Part shown: piece by piece, positions 33,901 to 42,156 of the stretch
Layout of the letters: each line of letters opens with the position of its first letter
Position numbering within the stretch: the first letter of the stretch is position 1
NCBI RefSeq assembly: GCF_020524085.2
Contig: NZ_CP129016.1
Span: 2,598,001-2,662,000, forward strand
Direction: 5' to 3'
Origin: Halobacillus litoralis
Lineage (GTDB): Bacteria; Bacillota; Bacilli; Bacillales; Halobacillaceae
DNA length: 64,000 nucleotides
Position numbers and translations under genes: made by a program
Notes under the pieces: generated by a model
Told to the model about the DNA's origin: nothing
Database searches by the model: none
The model's input: the letters and a program-made list of their open reading frames with translations, nothing else

Positions 33901-36280
33901 AAGAGATCGCTATCATTTGATTGATTACATCCCTGGTGAAGTATTAGAAAAAAGCGATGTCTATGTCTCAACCAATCAATTGGTTGAGATAGAAAATATG
34001 GTGCAGCCATTAGCTAAGCAATTAGATCTACATCTGGAAGAGGGTGCGGAGCGTGGTATCATTGATAGCTTAAATGCCATCTCTGGACGACTTGTGATGA
34101 AATTATCATCAAGTGAAAGTCAAGTTAAAGGTGCAATGGGTATGGCTCTTGCACGTCTTTATTTAAATGAGATGAACTGTCTTGATGGGAAGATGAAAGT
34201 AATCATTCTTCCTTTAGATGCCCATAAAGATTGGTTCCTAAAAGAACGAAAACATTTGTCATCGCAAAAAATGACCGACATTTTAATGATTGCGTGTAAT
34301 GTGGAGACAAGAGAAATTACTTTCAATCTAATTGAAGTAAAATGGCGTTCTAATCTTCCAGGTGGAAATATTTCTAGTGCAGAAGACTTTAGAAACTCAA
34401 TCAATGCGCAGTTAGAGAATAGTAAACAATTGCTGAAGCAAAAATTCCAACAGTATTCGTTGAATGAAGCTACTAATCTATATCGTGCAAGAGAGCTTTC
34501 GAAAATTCTTCAGTATTACTTGGATAGATCGTATCGATTTAAAAGTATTGATGAAGAATCGTATGTTAGCTTCTCACAGTTCTTTAGCCAATTGAGTGAT
34601 CTAGATAATCCTTATTCACTCATGTTTAAAAAACATGCATTGTTATTTGTGTTGAGCGAACAAGATATTGATACAACAAATATTGGTGGAGTAAGTTATC
34701 ACGTTATAGGAAAACCACATGTTGAAGAATATTTAAATAATGCTAAAAAGCAATTTAGTAATGATACACAAATATTCTCGCATGATTACTTAAAACAGCG
34801 CACTACCTTCTTTTTCTCACGTACAAAGACTGAAGCGAGTGTGGATGAAGAGGAGTCCGAGAAAGAGTCAAGGGAACAAGAAAATGATTCTAAGCAAGAA
34901 CCTACCATAGACGAATCAAAAAACATTGATCATGATTCAGCAGAAAAAAAACCGGAAGAAGAGGAAGGTGTTTATTTTGATCTTGATTTAGGTGATAACT
35001 TTCGTGAAGAAGAGAATGAATCTGTTGATAATGAGGAAGGTGTATCTGAAACATCAAAGGAAGTAATTTCTTGTGATGAGCCTATCGCATTATTAGGAGA
35101 GCATCATATAACTAATCAATATGGCATCCTTGGAAAGTTAGCTTCTACTGGCGATACAGTTGGATTGGACTTGGATGGAACGTCGACCATTAGCTTATTT
35201 GGTGTGCAAGGAAGCGGAAAAAGTTACACGGTTGGAACCATTCTTGAGATGGCAACCAAACAATTTAACAAAGCGAATAAGTTACCTGCCCCCTTAGCTA
35301 GTGTTGTTTTTCACTATAGTAAATCGGAAAACTACCAACCAGAGTTTACTAGTATTAAGGAAGCGAACGCTAATTCTGATGAACTGGAACGCTTAAAACA
35401 AGAGTATGGTGTGAAACCAGATGGAATTGAAGATGTCATGATCATCACGCCAAAAGATCGTGTGGAAGAGCGTAAAGAGGAATATAAAAACATTGATGTA
35501 CGACCCTTACAATTTAGTACAAGAGAATTAAATGTAGAGGATTGGAATTTCCTTATGAATACTGGGGATAGCTCTGCTCTGTATTTACGCCAATTAAAAT
35601 CAGTCTTGAAAGAATATCGTAGAAATCTAACACTAGAAAACATCCGTAAGGGGGTACAGGAAGAAGATTTTGAAGATCGACCTAGAAGATTACTCGAGCA
35701 GCGAATGAAATTCGTAGAAGAATATATTAATGATCGAGCAAAAATTGGTGATATTTTACGGCCAGGGAGAGTTGTTATTGTAGATATTAGAGATGAATTT
35801 ATTGAAGAGGATGAGGCATTAGGCTTATTTATGGTTCTACTCCGAATTTTCTCAGATGTGAAATATAAAAACCAATTGTTTAATAAAATGATTGTTTTTG
35901 ATGAAGCACATAAGTACATGAAGGATCAAAGTTTAATGGGCAATGTAGTAGAAGTCATTCGCGAAATGCGCCATAAAGGTGTTTCGATGTTAATCGCATC
36001 CCAAAACCCACCTTCTGTACCAAAAGAAATAATAGAGCTTTCTAATATCGTTGTATTGCACAAATTTAATGCACCAGCATGGTTAAAGCACATCCAGAAG
36101 ACATTAACTGCAACTGAGAGTCTGCAAGCAAAGCAACTTAACCAATTAAAAGCTGGTGAAGCGTATGTTTGGGCAAGTAAATCAACCCATTCTGTGTTCG
36201 AAAAGCAACCACAGAAGGTTCAACTGAGGCCAAGAATAACGATGCATGGTGGTGCTACTAAGAAAGCTACGGTGAACTAA
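30914..36280 (+). CDS. giant protein with C-terminal HerA/DndH-like ATPase
   Basis: The 1788-residue protein has an N-terminal 1300 residues with no motif that I recognise except a nuclease-like core near 1120-1160 (IACNVETREITFNLIEVKWRS, an E..EVK pattern of the PD-(D/E)xK type). A very acidic linker lies near 1310-1380. The C-terminal HerA/FtsK-class ATPase has SLFGVQGSGKSYT (Walker A near 1430), VVIVDIRDEF, MIVFDEAHKYM (Walker B near 1660), MLIASQNPPSVP and a final LKAGEAYVW. DndH/DptH of Dnd restriction is similarly large with a HerA-type C-terminus. ATG 30914 has AGGAGG 8 bases upstream. It is the last gene of the operon. The Glu-x-Lys pair suggests it is the DNA-cutting subunit (inference). 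Confidence 0.85.
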   Translation: MQQQERQHLDERIGQFVANNLKEMLINKEPGHCAQVTDLSINVMEKANQELNEIGAGKFESYILAGNDEENVESGKIHATKLVERRNAEEKVVIVFIPHNLKTAAEDSFDIATFEPISFYYVYDSVKENLKHEVIQQYLGSERTAFEQAIVTIERNWKIPTALDWSLYFLSLINQGFSAESIGRNLPYVYLFPDNKLLSSGSLTSRVEENIKTMDGLRSVSKPLQNRVEGINTKNKEIKTILLKLLKQYAISFNFDQWIQETLIDPKLMEKLNFNNLKLEALTDNLGSFQIDQIKGPALKNKDSVVELTIGTGSHFSIYYTVEPTPPRCEDWMKMQVHLIDATAEEDYTNVHTISSSKKPNTNKMKQVKKVTPNQLQKLKSVEPGTYKIGVRALSDDNFIIAESVSNQAFVLVKEDEEEVPQEIGTVLSGGQDILFEGKTTSIEQDQPFIYNSNDLEFGFEPNEEGQNLQAPMKVYNEKENVMYKLSTNLFLHKIHEVWLKNPGYVGAIELKRSNRLTGKNLEESLVFEDQAELSDDSVSMLKNFLRLRKQFFESILDIGPYHWDQIISFEEELLLDNAWSYVESYQNIIEKLLAQESEDMQELLNRLRMIDLIGVNDMNGETIYVMTPTHPLNLSWLLSYEEIGERWIRQSALLDDKASEIKKIKEILHEQSSLHFPFIMKDKHNSWFVNTDNIGSSWSVFIPLEKMMEESYSQQINSLLKLNQGFKRKVKFPVPKINQHILQYLERRPYLSVLTINVFEPGDGAELVQLLKQLYKSLEDDKYQVFADLRIKLHLFTDEEENLDQLAKAIDSLMSAGENKRVDSFQEKLTMEAENPLFPLISYSKHLKKDFLQSPGQFESNISILYQMLTVESGFVTAEEAKLHRSSYFKGLNYELTTRTGGRSDREHDSSWKKFISTKYELKDSGNIRLNRIIDAFTGLTMFDEPNNRRDLPAIEVNISPNKKLELEIIHNTSDWVLLLDEYLGVDFLDRPASGRDRYHLIDYIPGEVLEKSDVYVSTNQLVEIENMVQPLAKQLDLHLEEGAERGIIDSLNAISGRLVMKLSSSESQVKGAMGMALARLYLNEMNCLDGKMKVIILPLDAHKDWFLKERKHLSSQKMTDILMIACNVETREITFNLIEVKWRSNLPGGNISSAEDFRNSINAQLENSKQLLKQKFQQYSLNEATNLYRARELSKILQYYLDRSYRFKSIDEESYVSFSQFFSQLSDLDNPYSLMFKKHALLFVLSEQDIDTTNIGGVSYHVIGKPHVEEYLNNAKKQFSNDTQIFSHDYLKQRTTFFFSRTKTEASVDEEESEKESREQENDSKQEPTIDESKNIDHDSAEKKPEEEEGVYFDLDLGDNFREEENESVDNEEGVSETSKEVISCDEPIALLGEHHITNQYGILGKLASTGDTVGLDLDGTSTISLFGVQGSGKSYTVGTILEMATKQFNKANKLPAPLASVVFHYSKSENYQPEFTSIKEANANSDELERLKQEYGVKPDGIEDVMIITPKDRVEERKEEYKNIDVRPLQFSTRELNVEDWNFLMNTGDSSALYLRQLKSVLKEYRRNLTLENIRKGVQEEDFEDRPRRLLEQRMKFVEEYINDRAKIGDILRPGRVVIVDIRDEFIEEDEALGLFMVLLRIFSDVKYKNQLFNKMIVFDEAHKYMKDQSLMGNVVEVIREMRHKGVSMLIASQNPPSVPKEIIELSNIVVLHKFNAPAWLKHIQKTLTATESLQAKQLNQLKAGEAYVWASKSTHSVFEKQPQKVQLRPRITMHGGATKKATVN

Positions 36281-36429
36281 ACTATTTTTATTAGGATAAG
36301 GAGATAACTCCTTGTTCCAGAGATTATAGTCTTAATTTATAAAATTGCTAACATTTTGCTAACGCAATCTCGTGAAAAACGGTAAAATTCCGTTAAGGAT
36401 GTTACAGACAGAAATTAGCAGAACCTTTA

Positions 36430-36501
36430 TATACCACATTTTTCGCAACCAATGTTAAAGATATTACACACTTTCACTATAAGGGCGGCATGATGTAAGT
36501 A
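36430..36501 (+). repeat. right copy of the 72-bp imperfect direct repeat
   Basis: It aligns gap-free with 20190-20261, sharing TTCG, GTTAAAGATATTACAC and GGGC.GCAT.ATGT, in the same orientation. Nothing like it was noticed elsewhere in the window. Confidence 0.65.
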
Positions 36502-36644
36502 TTCCCTTGTGCTAAATTTCATAAGTTAATCAAATAGTCGTCTAACATGAATTAGACTGGTAAGTATTATGAAAGAACTTTTGCGTAACTGAACAGGGTT
36601 AAGCAATGATACTAATGTGGCATAAGCCAGCAAATAAAGAATGG

Positions 36645-36701
36645 AAGTGCCTGACCCCCACTGCAATAAAGTGATAACGTGGTGAAGTCAGGCGCTTTTT
36701 T
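36645..36701. repeat. dispersed palindromic repeat, copy 1
   Basis: AAGTGCCTGACCCCCACTGC, a TAAAGTGATAACGTGG core, then AAGTCAGGCGC and six T. The outer arms pair (GTGCCTGAC with GTCAGGCGC). It could serve as terminator for the operon ending at 36280. Confidence 0.85.
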
Positions 36702-36759
36702 AGTATTCGCCTCGGTAAATTTATATTAAATTATTTACAAAACATTTAAGGAGGATTTG

Positions 36760-38094
36760 ATGGTTTCTAAACGTAGTCATAGAAGCAAAGAAGAATTGAT
36801 TGAACAGTTAAAAAATAAGAAAGAAACGTTTTGGCCTAATACATCTTTTGAACCTTATAACACGCTTGAAAAAAATCTGCCTATTCCGACCAAAGACCTT
36901 CATAAAGCAGAAGCGCTTCTTAAAAGGTTTACTCCATATTTAGCTAAGGCATTTCCAGAAACCAAAAAAATGAACGGAATCATTGAATCTCCCATCCGCG
37001 GCATACCTTCTATGAAGCAGGAATTGGAAAAGCGATATCAGCAATCCATTCATGGCCATTTGTATGTAAAGTGTGATCATGAGCTTCCAGTAGCTGGGTC
37101 CATAAAAGCGCGAGGAGGTATTTATGAAGTATTAAAATACGCTGAAGGGCTGGCAATAAAACATGGTAAGCTTACGAAAGATGACGACTATTCCAAGTTA
37201 GCTAATCCCGAATTCAAGCAGTTCTTTTCCAACTTCTCAATCTCTGTAGGATCAACAGGCAATTTGGCTCTAAGTATAGGCATCATGAGCGCTGTTTTAG
37301 GTTTTCAGGTGACGGTTCATATGTCCGTGGACGCGAAAGAGTGGAAAAAAGGATTACTCAGGGATAAAGGTGTAGTGGTGGTGGAGCATGATAAGGATTT
37401 TTCTTTTGCCGTAAACGAAGGACGGAGACAATGTCAGAAGCAAAAGAACTGTTATTTTATTGATGACGAAAATTCCAAGGATCTATTTCTAGGCTATGCC
37501 GTGGCTGCTTTGCGCCTCCATGAGCAATTAAAACAGAAGAATATCACGGTTGATGCGGACCACCCCCTGGTGGTTTATTTGCCTTGTGGTGTAGGAGGAG
37601 GTCCTGCGGGTATTACTTATGGACTGAAGTATGTTTTCGGGGATCATGTGCACTGTTACTTTGCAGAACCTACCAGCTCTCCGTGCGTGATGCTTGGACT
37701 TGCCACTGGAAAACATGAGGACATTTCTGTTCAAGATATCGGGCTTGATAATAAGACAGAGGCTGATGGATTAGCTGTTGGACGACCATCTGCTTTGGCC
37801 GGACGGCTGGTAGAAAATATGGTGAACGGCATTTATACGATCAACGACGAAAACTTGTATAAACTATTAGCTTTTTTACATGAATCAGAAGGTATTTCTC
37901 TCGAGCCATCGGCACTTGCAGGGATGTACGGTCCTGCTTCCATTGACATTCAACAACAGTTAGACCGCATGTATGGCTCCCGTTTAAGTCATGCTACCCA
38001 TTTAGTCTGGGCAACAGGTGGAAGTTTGGTGCCAAAAGATATTATGGAAGGTTTTATTTCTAAAGGGACATCATTTCTTCGTCAGGAGGAATAG
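36760..38094 (+). CDS. dsdA: D-serine dehydratase (D-serine ammonia-lyase)
   Basis: The 444-residue PLP enzyme is of the DsdA type, converting D-serine to pyruvate and ammonia in the cytoplasm. Diagnostic parts are KCDHELPVAGSIKARGGIYE (Lys of SIKARGG binds PLP, near residue 118), SVGSTGNLALSIG (phosphate-binding loop), VYLPCGVGGGPAGITYG, and the C-terminal ATHLVWATGGSLVP. Length is normal for the family. ATG 36760 follows AAGGAGG at 6 bases. No regulator (dsdC) or transporter gene lies next to it. It sits between the candidate defence operon and a lipoprotein gene, so it is probably ordinary chromosome or passenger metabolism. Confidence 0.95.
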   Translation: MVSKRSHRSKEELIEQLKNKKETFWPNTSFEPYNTLEKNLPIPTKDLHKAEALLKRFTPYLAKAFPETKKMNGIIESPIRGIPSMKQELEKRYQQSIHGHLYVKCDHELPVAGSIKARGGIYEVLKYAEGLAIKHGKLTKDDDYSKLANPEFKQFFSNFSISVGSTGNLALSIGIMSAVLGFQVTVHMSVDAKEWKKGLLRDKGVVVVEHDKDFSFAVNEGRRQCQKQKNCYFIDDENSKDLFLGYAVAALRLHEQLKQKNITVDADHPLVVYLPCGVGGGPAGITYGLKYVFGDHVHCYFAEPTSSPCVMLGLATGKHEDISVQDIGLDNKTEADGLAVGRPSALAGRLVENMVNGIYTINDENLYKLLAFLHESEGISLEPSALAGMYGPASIDIQQQLDRMYGSRLSHATHLVWATGGSLVPKDIMEGFISKGTSFLRQEE

Positions 38095-38298
38095 AAAAAA
38101 CTCACCTATTAAAGGGGTCCTCGTGACACAATTGTGAAGCCGGAGGGCGTTCAGTCCAATTCTATTCTTCTTTCATGATACACAGAAAAATAGCATTTTT
38201 AACCCTTCTATTCATTTAGAAATAGGGGAGTGAAATGAGTGAGCAATTGACCTGCCCGCTACTTCAGAGAAAAGTCGAAGAGGGAGGAATACTTTAAA

Positions 38299-39366
38299 TT
38301 GAAAAAAATCATAGCGCTATTAATTTCTACCTTCTTTTTTATAGCAGGTTGCTCTGATAACCCGGATGATAATAAACAGGAAGAATCGGCACTACCTGCT
38401 GAAGGTTTAGAAGTGATAGCAGATAATCTGGAAGTTCCGTGGTCCATCGAAAAACGGGAAGATACCTTTTATTTAACAGAAAGATCAGGGAACATTTTCA
38501 AAATAGAAGATGGTGAAGTAGAAAGGCAAAGGGTAGAGCTTGAAGAAGAGGTATCCACGGCTTCAGAGGCAGGGTTGCTTGGTTTTGTTCTTGCCCCTGA
38601 CTTTTCCGAATCGAACCTTGCTTATGCCTATTACACGTATGAAGATGGTGAAGAACAATTTAATCGTATCGTAACGCTTCGGTTGGAAGATCGTGTATGG
38701 AGAGAAGAGGATCTGCTTCTTGATCAAATCCCCAGCGGTACTTACCATCATGGAGGAAGACTAAAAATCGGTCCTGATGAAAAACTCTACGCTACGGCTG
38801 GGGATGCTTCTGATCCTGAAATAGCACAAGACCTGGATTCATTAGGTGGAAAGATTTTAAGAATGAACGTAGATGGATCGATCCCGGATGATAATCCATT
38901 TGAGGATTCCTACGTTTATAGCTTTGGACATCGCAACCCTCAAGGGATGACTTGGTTGTCGGATGGTACGATGTATGCAAGTGAACATGGGGATAATGCA
39001 AACGATGAGATTAATTTAATTGAAGCTGGTCAAAATTACGGTTGGCCGGTTATAGAAGGATCTGAAGAACAAGATGGAATGGTTTCTCCTCTATTCACTT
39101 CTGGAGATAAATCCATCTGGGCACCCTCTGGAATGGACAATTATGAAGGTGAGCTTTTTGTTGCAGCATTAAGAGGATCTGCCGTTTTAGAATTCGACCT
39201 TGAAACAGGTGAATACCGTGAAGTGATCACTGGTCTTGGAAGGATTCGGGATGTACAGATTAAGGATAATAATCTTTATTTCATTAGTAATAATACAGAT
39301 GGTCGTGGAAACCCACAGGACAATGATGACAAGCTATATAGAATTTCACTCTCAGATCTGGATTAA
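38299..39366 (+). CDS. PQQ-type sugar dehydrogenase (sorbosone/glucose dehydrogenase-like) lipoprotein
   Basis: A signal peptide with lipobox FFFIAGCSD puts Cys18 at the membrane surface. The mature part is a six-bladed beta-propeller of the GSDH/YliI type: VPWSIEKREDTFYLTERSG, EAGLLGFVLAPDF, HHGGRLKIGPDEKLYATAGDA, GHRNPQGM and EINLIEAGQNYGWP. Such soluble dehydrogenases use PQQ to oxidise aldoses, although many Gram-positives make no PQQ, so the true cofactor or activity is uncertain. The start is TTG 38299, 9 bases after GGGAGGA. It is a single gene with a terminator at 39404. Confidence 0.9.
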   Translation: MKKIIALLISTFFFIAGCSDNPDDNKQEESALPAEGLEVIADNLEVPWSIEKREDTFYLTERSGNIFKIEDGEVERQRVELEEEVSTASEAGLLGFVLAPDFSESNLAYAYYTYEDGEEQFNRIVTLRLEDRVWREEDLLLDQIPSGTYHHGGRLKIGPDEKLYATAGDASDPEIAQDLDSLGGKILRMNVDGSIPDDNPFEDSYVYSFGHRNPQGMTWLSDGTMYASEHGDNANDEINLIEAGQNYGWPVIEGSEEQDGMVSPLFTSGDKSIWAPSGMDNYEGELFVAALRGSAVLEFDLETGEYREVITGLGRIRDVQIKDNNLYFISNNTDGRGNPQDNDDKLYRISLSDLD

Positions 39367-39403
39367 CTAATGAAGAGTACCCGGTCAAAACCCGGTCCAT
39401 ACG

Positions 39404-39433
39404 AAAGAGCGCTTCAATCACGGAGCGCTCTTT
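39404..39433. terminator. terminator after the sugar-dehydrogenase gene
   Basis: AAAGAGCGCT (39404-39413) pairs with AGCGCTCTTT (39424-39433). An almost identical stem lies at 46158-46187. Confidence 0.85.
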
Positions 39434-39457
39434 GTTATTCATCTTTTCTGTATTTCT

Positions 39458-39510
39458 GTGCATGACCCCCCACTGTGATAAAGTGTTAACGTGGTGGGGG
39501 TCAGGCACTT
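39458..39510. repeat. dispersed palindromic repeat, copy 2
   Basis: GTGCATGACCCCCCACTG, TAAAGTGTTAACGTGG, then GGGGGTCAGGCACTTTC. The arms pair over about 16 bases with one mismatch. Confidence 0.9.
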
Positions 39511-39585
39511 TCACACTATTGAATCAGTCTGGATTGTTTTTTAGCTGATGAGCATGTAAACGAGGCAAGATTTTCATCCATAACC

Positions 39586-40456
39586 TCAAAGCTTCTTCAT
39601 GAGCATGACATCTTCGGATATCTTTTCAAAGCCTGCTTCTTTCCGCGCATTGTCTGGTAAGGAACTCTCATGTATGCCTACTACCTCTGCACCCAGCTCT
39701 CGAAGTTTTTCCACTGTTGATTGGAGACAGGCGATGAAATCCTCTTCTTCATTTACACCAGAAGCGATTATTTCAGCGTATTTATTATCTTCACGGAATG
39801 TGACACCAAAATATCCCGATAGTTCTTCATCTTCATAACATGCCACGGAAAAATCAAAATCTACGGATTGATAATACTCCTGAAGCATAGCTAATTCTTC
39901 TTGTTGATAAGTTTGGTTTTTTACCGCTGCTTGTAAAAATGAGTCAAAATGAAATTCATTTTCCACTTTGACCTCTTTAGGTAAGGTTTGAAGTGTAAGC
40001 CATTTCTTAACATCCAATCCATAAATGGGTGACCGCCCAGTGATTTCGAAACCTTTACCTACAAAGAAATCAATCTGATCCTTCCACTGCGAACGGAAGC
40101 GCTGTGCAAACATCTTACCCCCATATTCATTGCTGGCAAATGTATAAATTTTATCAAACATTTCATCTTGAATATCCCCTTGATACCCATCTAGCACCCA
40201 TGGATATCCCAGGGGAAATGAACTCATCACTTCCTGAAAATCCCATATGCCCCACCAGCTCTTCTCCGTCAAATACGAAACATCTTGACCTTGGATCAAA
40301 TGCCGGCTGCTCATGAAAAATCAGTGGTGACCTTGTCGGCTTCCAGGCCCAGGGCAGATCTCTTGTCACTTTCCTCCAAAAATCGTACTGAAGTTCCATA
40401 TCCTCAGGTCCTTGGTAAAACCTCATCGTTACATTCATGTTTTTCCCCACCCTCAT
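39586..40456 (-). pseudogene. GNAT-family acetyltransferase gene with a one-base insertion
   Basis: Two frames join into one protein. From ATG 40456 (AAAGGAGA 7 bases upstream): MRVGKNMNVTMRFYQGPEDM..., FVFDGEELVGHMGFSGSDEF and ISPG. Then, after the GGG at about 40213-40215, the next frame gives YPWVLDGYQGDIQDEMFDKI through two acetyltransferase-like repeats to 39586. Removing one G restores about 290 codons. The pattern is that of GNAT N-acetyltransferases with a C-terminal second GNAT-like half (ELSGYFGVTFREDNKYAEI...). The substrate is unknown. Either a young mutation or a sequence error. Confidence 0.65.
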
Positions 40457-40645
40457 AAGTAAATCTCCTTTATTTATTCTATCATGGATCATCCGTACAG
40501 TACCCATATGGAAAAAAAGGTTAAGAAGACGGGTGACCAGATTGCAAATTTCAGGACGTTTACATAACCCGTATGAAAAAGGAAAGTATCGCATTTTAAT
40601 TAATATACTGGAAGGAGATGTGATAAAAATCAGAGGAGGTTAGTT

Positions 40646-41557
40646 GTGGACGCATTCTTACTGATTTTAATGTCATTGGCTTTAGCAGGGCTGATCGTCT
40701 TTTTTGTTTTTGCCTTTGTAAAAGGAAAGGATCACAGGCGCGGGAACTTTCTAAAAGCAGGGGGGTGTCTTTATGCTTTTTTCGTCCTGGCTATAATTTT
40801 AGGATCTGAAGATGGTGCTTTATTAACTTTCTTAGTGATTTTAATAGGTACAGCTTTAGCAGGAATGGTGACCTTTTTCATATTAGCTTTCGTGAAAGGA
40901 AAGGGATACAGGCTGCGAAACTTCCTGATATCAGGGGGCTGCTTTTTCGCCTCACTCGCCTTTGCACTTATTGTGGGAACGATGAGCGAGGCTGGCAGGG
41001 GTACGGAAGAGGCTAAAGCTAATGCTCCTGTAGAAGAACAAGATGCCGAGGCGAAGGTGAAACAGAAAGAAGCGGAAGAGCGAGAGGATAGAGATCAAGT
41101 AGAGAAAGAGCAGGAAGAACGAGAAGCTAAAGAAAAAGCACAAAAAGAGCAGGAAGCCAAAGAGGCTGAGGAACTGGCGAAGAAAGAAGCAGAAGAGAAA
41201 GCCAAGAAAGAAGAAGAGGAGCGTAAGGCTAAAGAAGAAGCAGAACGTAAAGCTAAAAAAAACAGCGTAACGGTTTCTCAGGAGCAGGCGGCTGCTATGG
41301 CACAGCAATATCTTAATTTCACGGCATTCTCTAAATCAGGGTTGATCGATCAATTGAAGTTTGAGGGATTCAGCGCTGAGGATGCTACTTATGGTGTGGA
41401 AAATATTTCGGTGGATTGGCAGGAACAGGCGGTGATCAAAGCCGAGGAATATCTTGATTTTATGGCGTTCTCAAGACAGGGTTTGATCGATCAATTGATT
41501 TTTGAAGGGTTCAGTCAAGAACATGCAGCGTACGCAGCCAGTCAAGTGGGTTTGTAA
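40646..41557 (+). CDS. membrane protein with two Ltp-family C-terminal domains
   Basis: The 303-residue protein has four hydrophobic segments in a duplicated N-terminal part (about 1-115; LALAGLIVFFVFAFVKGK and TALAGMVTFFILAFVKGK mark the two copies), then a charged Glu/Lys/Ala helix (about 120-210), then two copies of a 40-residue domain: QYLNFTAFSKSGLIDQLKFE and EYLDFMAFSRQGLIDQLIFE, each followed by a GFS motif. That domain is the one in Ltp lipoproteins, known from temperate-phage superinfection exclusion. GTG 40646 follows GAGGAGG. Anti-phage activity here is inferred only from domain and neighbourhood; similar domains also occur in proteins of unknown role. Confidence 0.85.
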   Translation: MDAFLLILMSLALAGLIVFFVFAFVKGKDHRRGNFLKAGGCLYAFFVLAIILGSEDGALLTFLVILIGTALAGMVTFFILAFVKGKGYRLRNFLISGGCFFASLAFALIVGTMSEAGRGTEEAKANAPVEEQDAEAKVKQKEAEEREDRDQVEKEQEEREAKEKAQKEQEAKEAEELAKKEAEEKAKKEEEERKAKEEAERKAKKNSVTVSQEQAAAMAQQYLNFTAFSKSGLIDQLKFEGFSAEDATYGVENISVDWQEQAVIKAEEYLDFMAFSRQGLIDQLIFEGFSQEHAAYAASQVGL

Positions 41558-41627
41558 TAGCAGGAGGCAGCAGATCAGGTGAAATTACAAATTTACAGGT
41601 AAGAAATTGAAGGATTTACTTAAATGG

Positions 41628-41682
41628 AAGTGCCTGAACCCTACTACGCTAAAGTTTTAACGTGGCGGGGGTCAGACACTTT
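41628..41682. repeat. dispersed palindromic repeat, copy 3
   Basis: GGAAGTGCCTGAACCCTACT, GCTAAAGTTTTAACGTGG, CGGGGGTCAGACACTTTATT. It lies about 70 bases downstream of the Ltp-domain gene and may act as its terminator. Confidence 0.85.
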
Positions 41683-41711
41683 ATTTAATGAGTAGTACCT
41701 ATAAACAATAA

Positions 41712-41748
41712 AAAGAGGTCTCATTATATTAATCAAGGGGACCTCTTT
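41712..41748. terminator. terminator-like stem for the leftward gene pair
   Basis: AAAGAGGTC (41712-41720) pairs with GACCTCTTT (41740-41748). It sits 19 bases beyond the leftward stop at 41767. Confidence 0.7.
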
Positions 41749-41766
41749 AGTATATGGACGATTAGT

Positions 41767-42156
41767 TTAATCACGTATTGAAGGAACCTCTTCTTCAGAG
41801 CTTTCTCGAAGACCTTTCCTTCGAAGCTTGTTGTTAGTTCTTATTCCTTTCCTGCCCACAATATCAACTAGTATTATGGAATCATTACCTTCTTCGTTTT
41901 TATCTATCGTAAAGATAAAACGATGCCCTCTATGCCTAAACACATATACATCTTCTTCATTTTGCACTTTACTAATAAGTTTTTTGAGTTCTAATGGAGG
42001 TTTTGACCTATCAAAACTCTCTACTAAACCAAGATTGTTAATAAAGGCGTTACTAGCAAATTGAAAAAAATTAAAGGCTTTTTTAAAAGTGTAACTTTTA
42101 ACTAAGGCCTTTATTTTGTTCTTCGCTAGATCTGTCATTAGAAGCTGTTGAGCCAT
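41767..42156 (-). CDS. unknown 129-residue cytoplasmic protein
   Basis: ATG 42156 is used because GGAG lies 9 bases upstream on the complement strand. The product starts MAQQLLMTDLAKNKIKALV and has a beta-rich core (EDVYVFRHRGHRFIFTIDKN, then DSIILVDIVGRKG) with a basic tail. The beta core is reminiscent of RelE/ParE-like toxins but I cannot confirm any catalytic residue. It overlaps the preceding membrane-protein gene by 59 bases, so the two are co-translated and might be partners. Confidence 0.65.
   Translation of the reverse strand: MAQQLLMTDLAKNKIKALVKSYTFKKAFNFFQFASNAFINNLGLVESFDRSKPPLELKKLISKVQNEEDVYVFRHRGHRFIFTIDKNEEGNDSIILVDIVGRKGIRTNNKLRRKGLRESSEEEVPSIRD

Larger units (their letters stand above)
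36281..36759. other. intergenic stretch right of the five-gene operon
   Basis: No gene was seen. The stretch holds the right copy of the 72-bp repeat (36430-36501) and one dispersed palindrome (36645-36701). No clear terminator follows the stop at 36280 before the palindrome. Confidence 0.5.

Noticed and set aside
20579..36280. Calling the five-gene operon a BREX system
   Set aside because: No PglX-type methyltransferase, PglZ phosphatase, BrxL protease or BrxA/B was seen; only the ATPase and NERD-kinase parts resemble BREX/Pgl.
29329..36280. Calling the last genes a standard DptFGH module
   Set aside because: dndA-E modification genes are absent from the window, the DptF-like part is fused to a kinase, and similarity could only be judged by eye.
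41767..42156. Firm RelE-type toxin call
   Set aside because: The beta core is suggestive but no catalytic residues could be matched and no antitoxin-like DNA-binding partner is encoded next to it.
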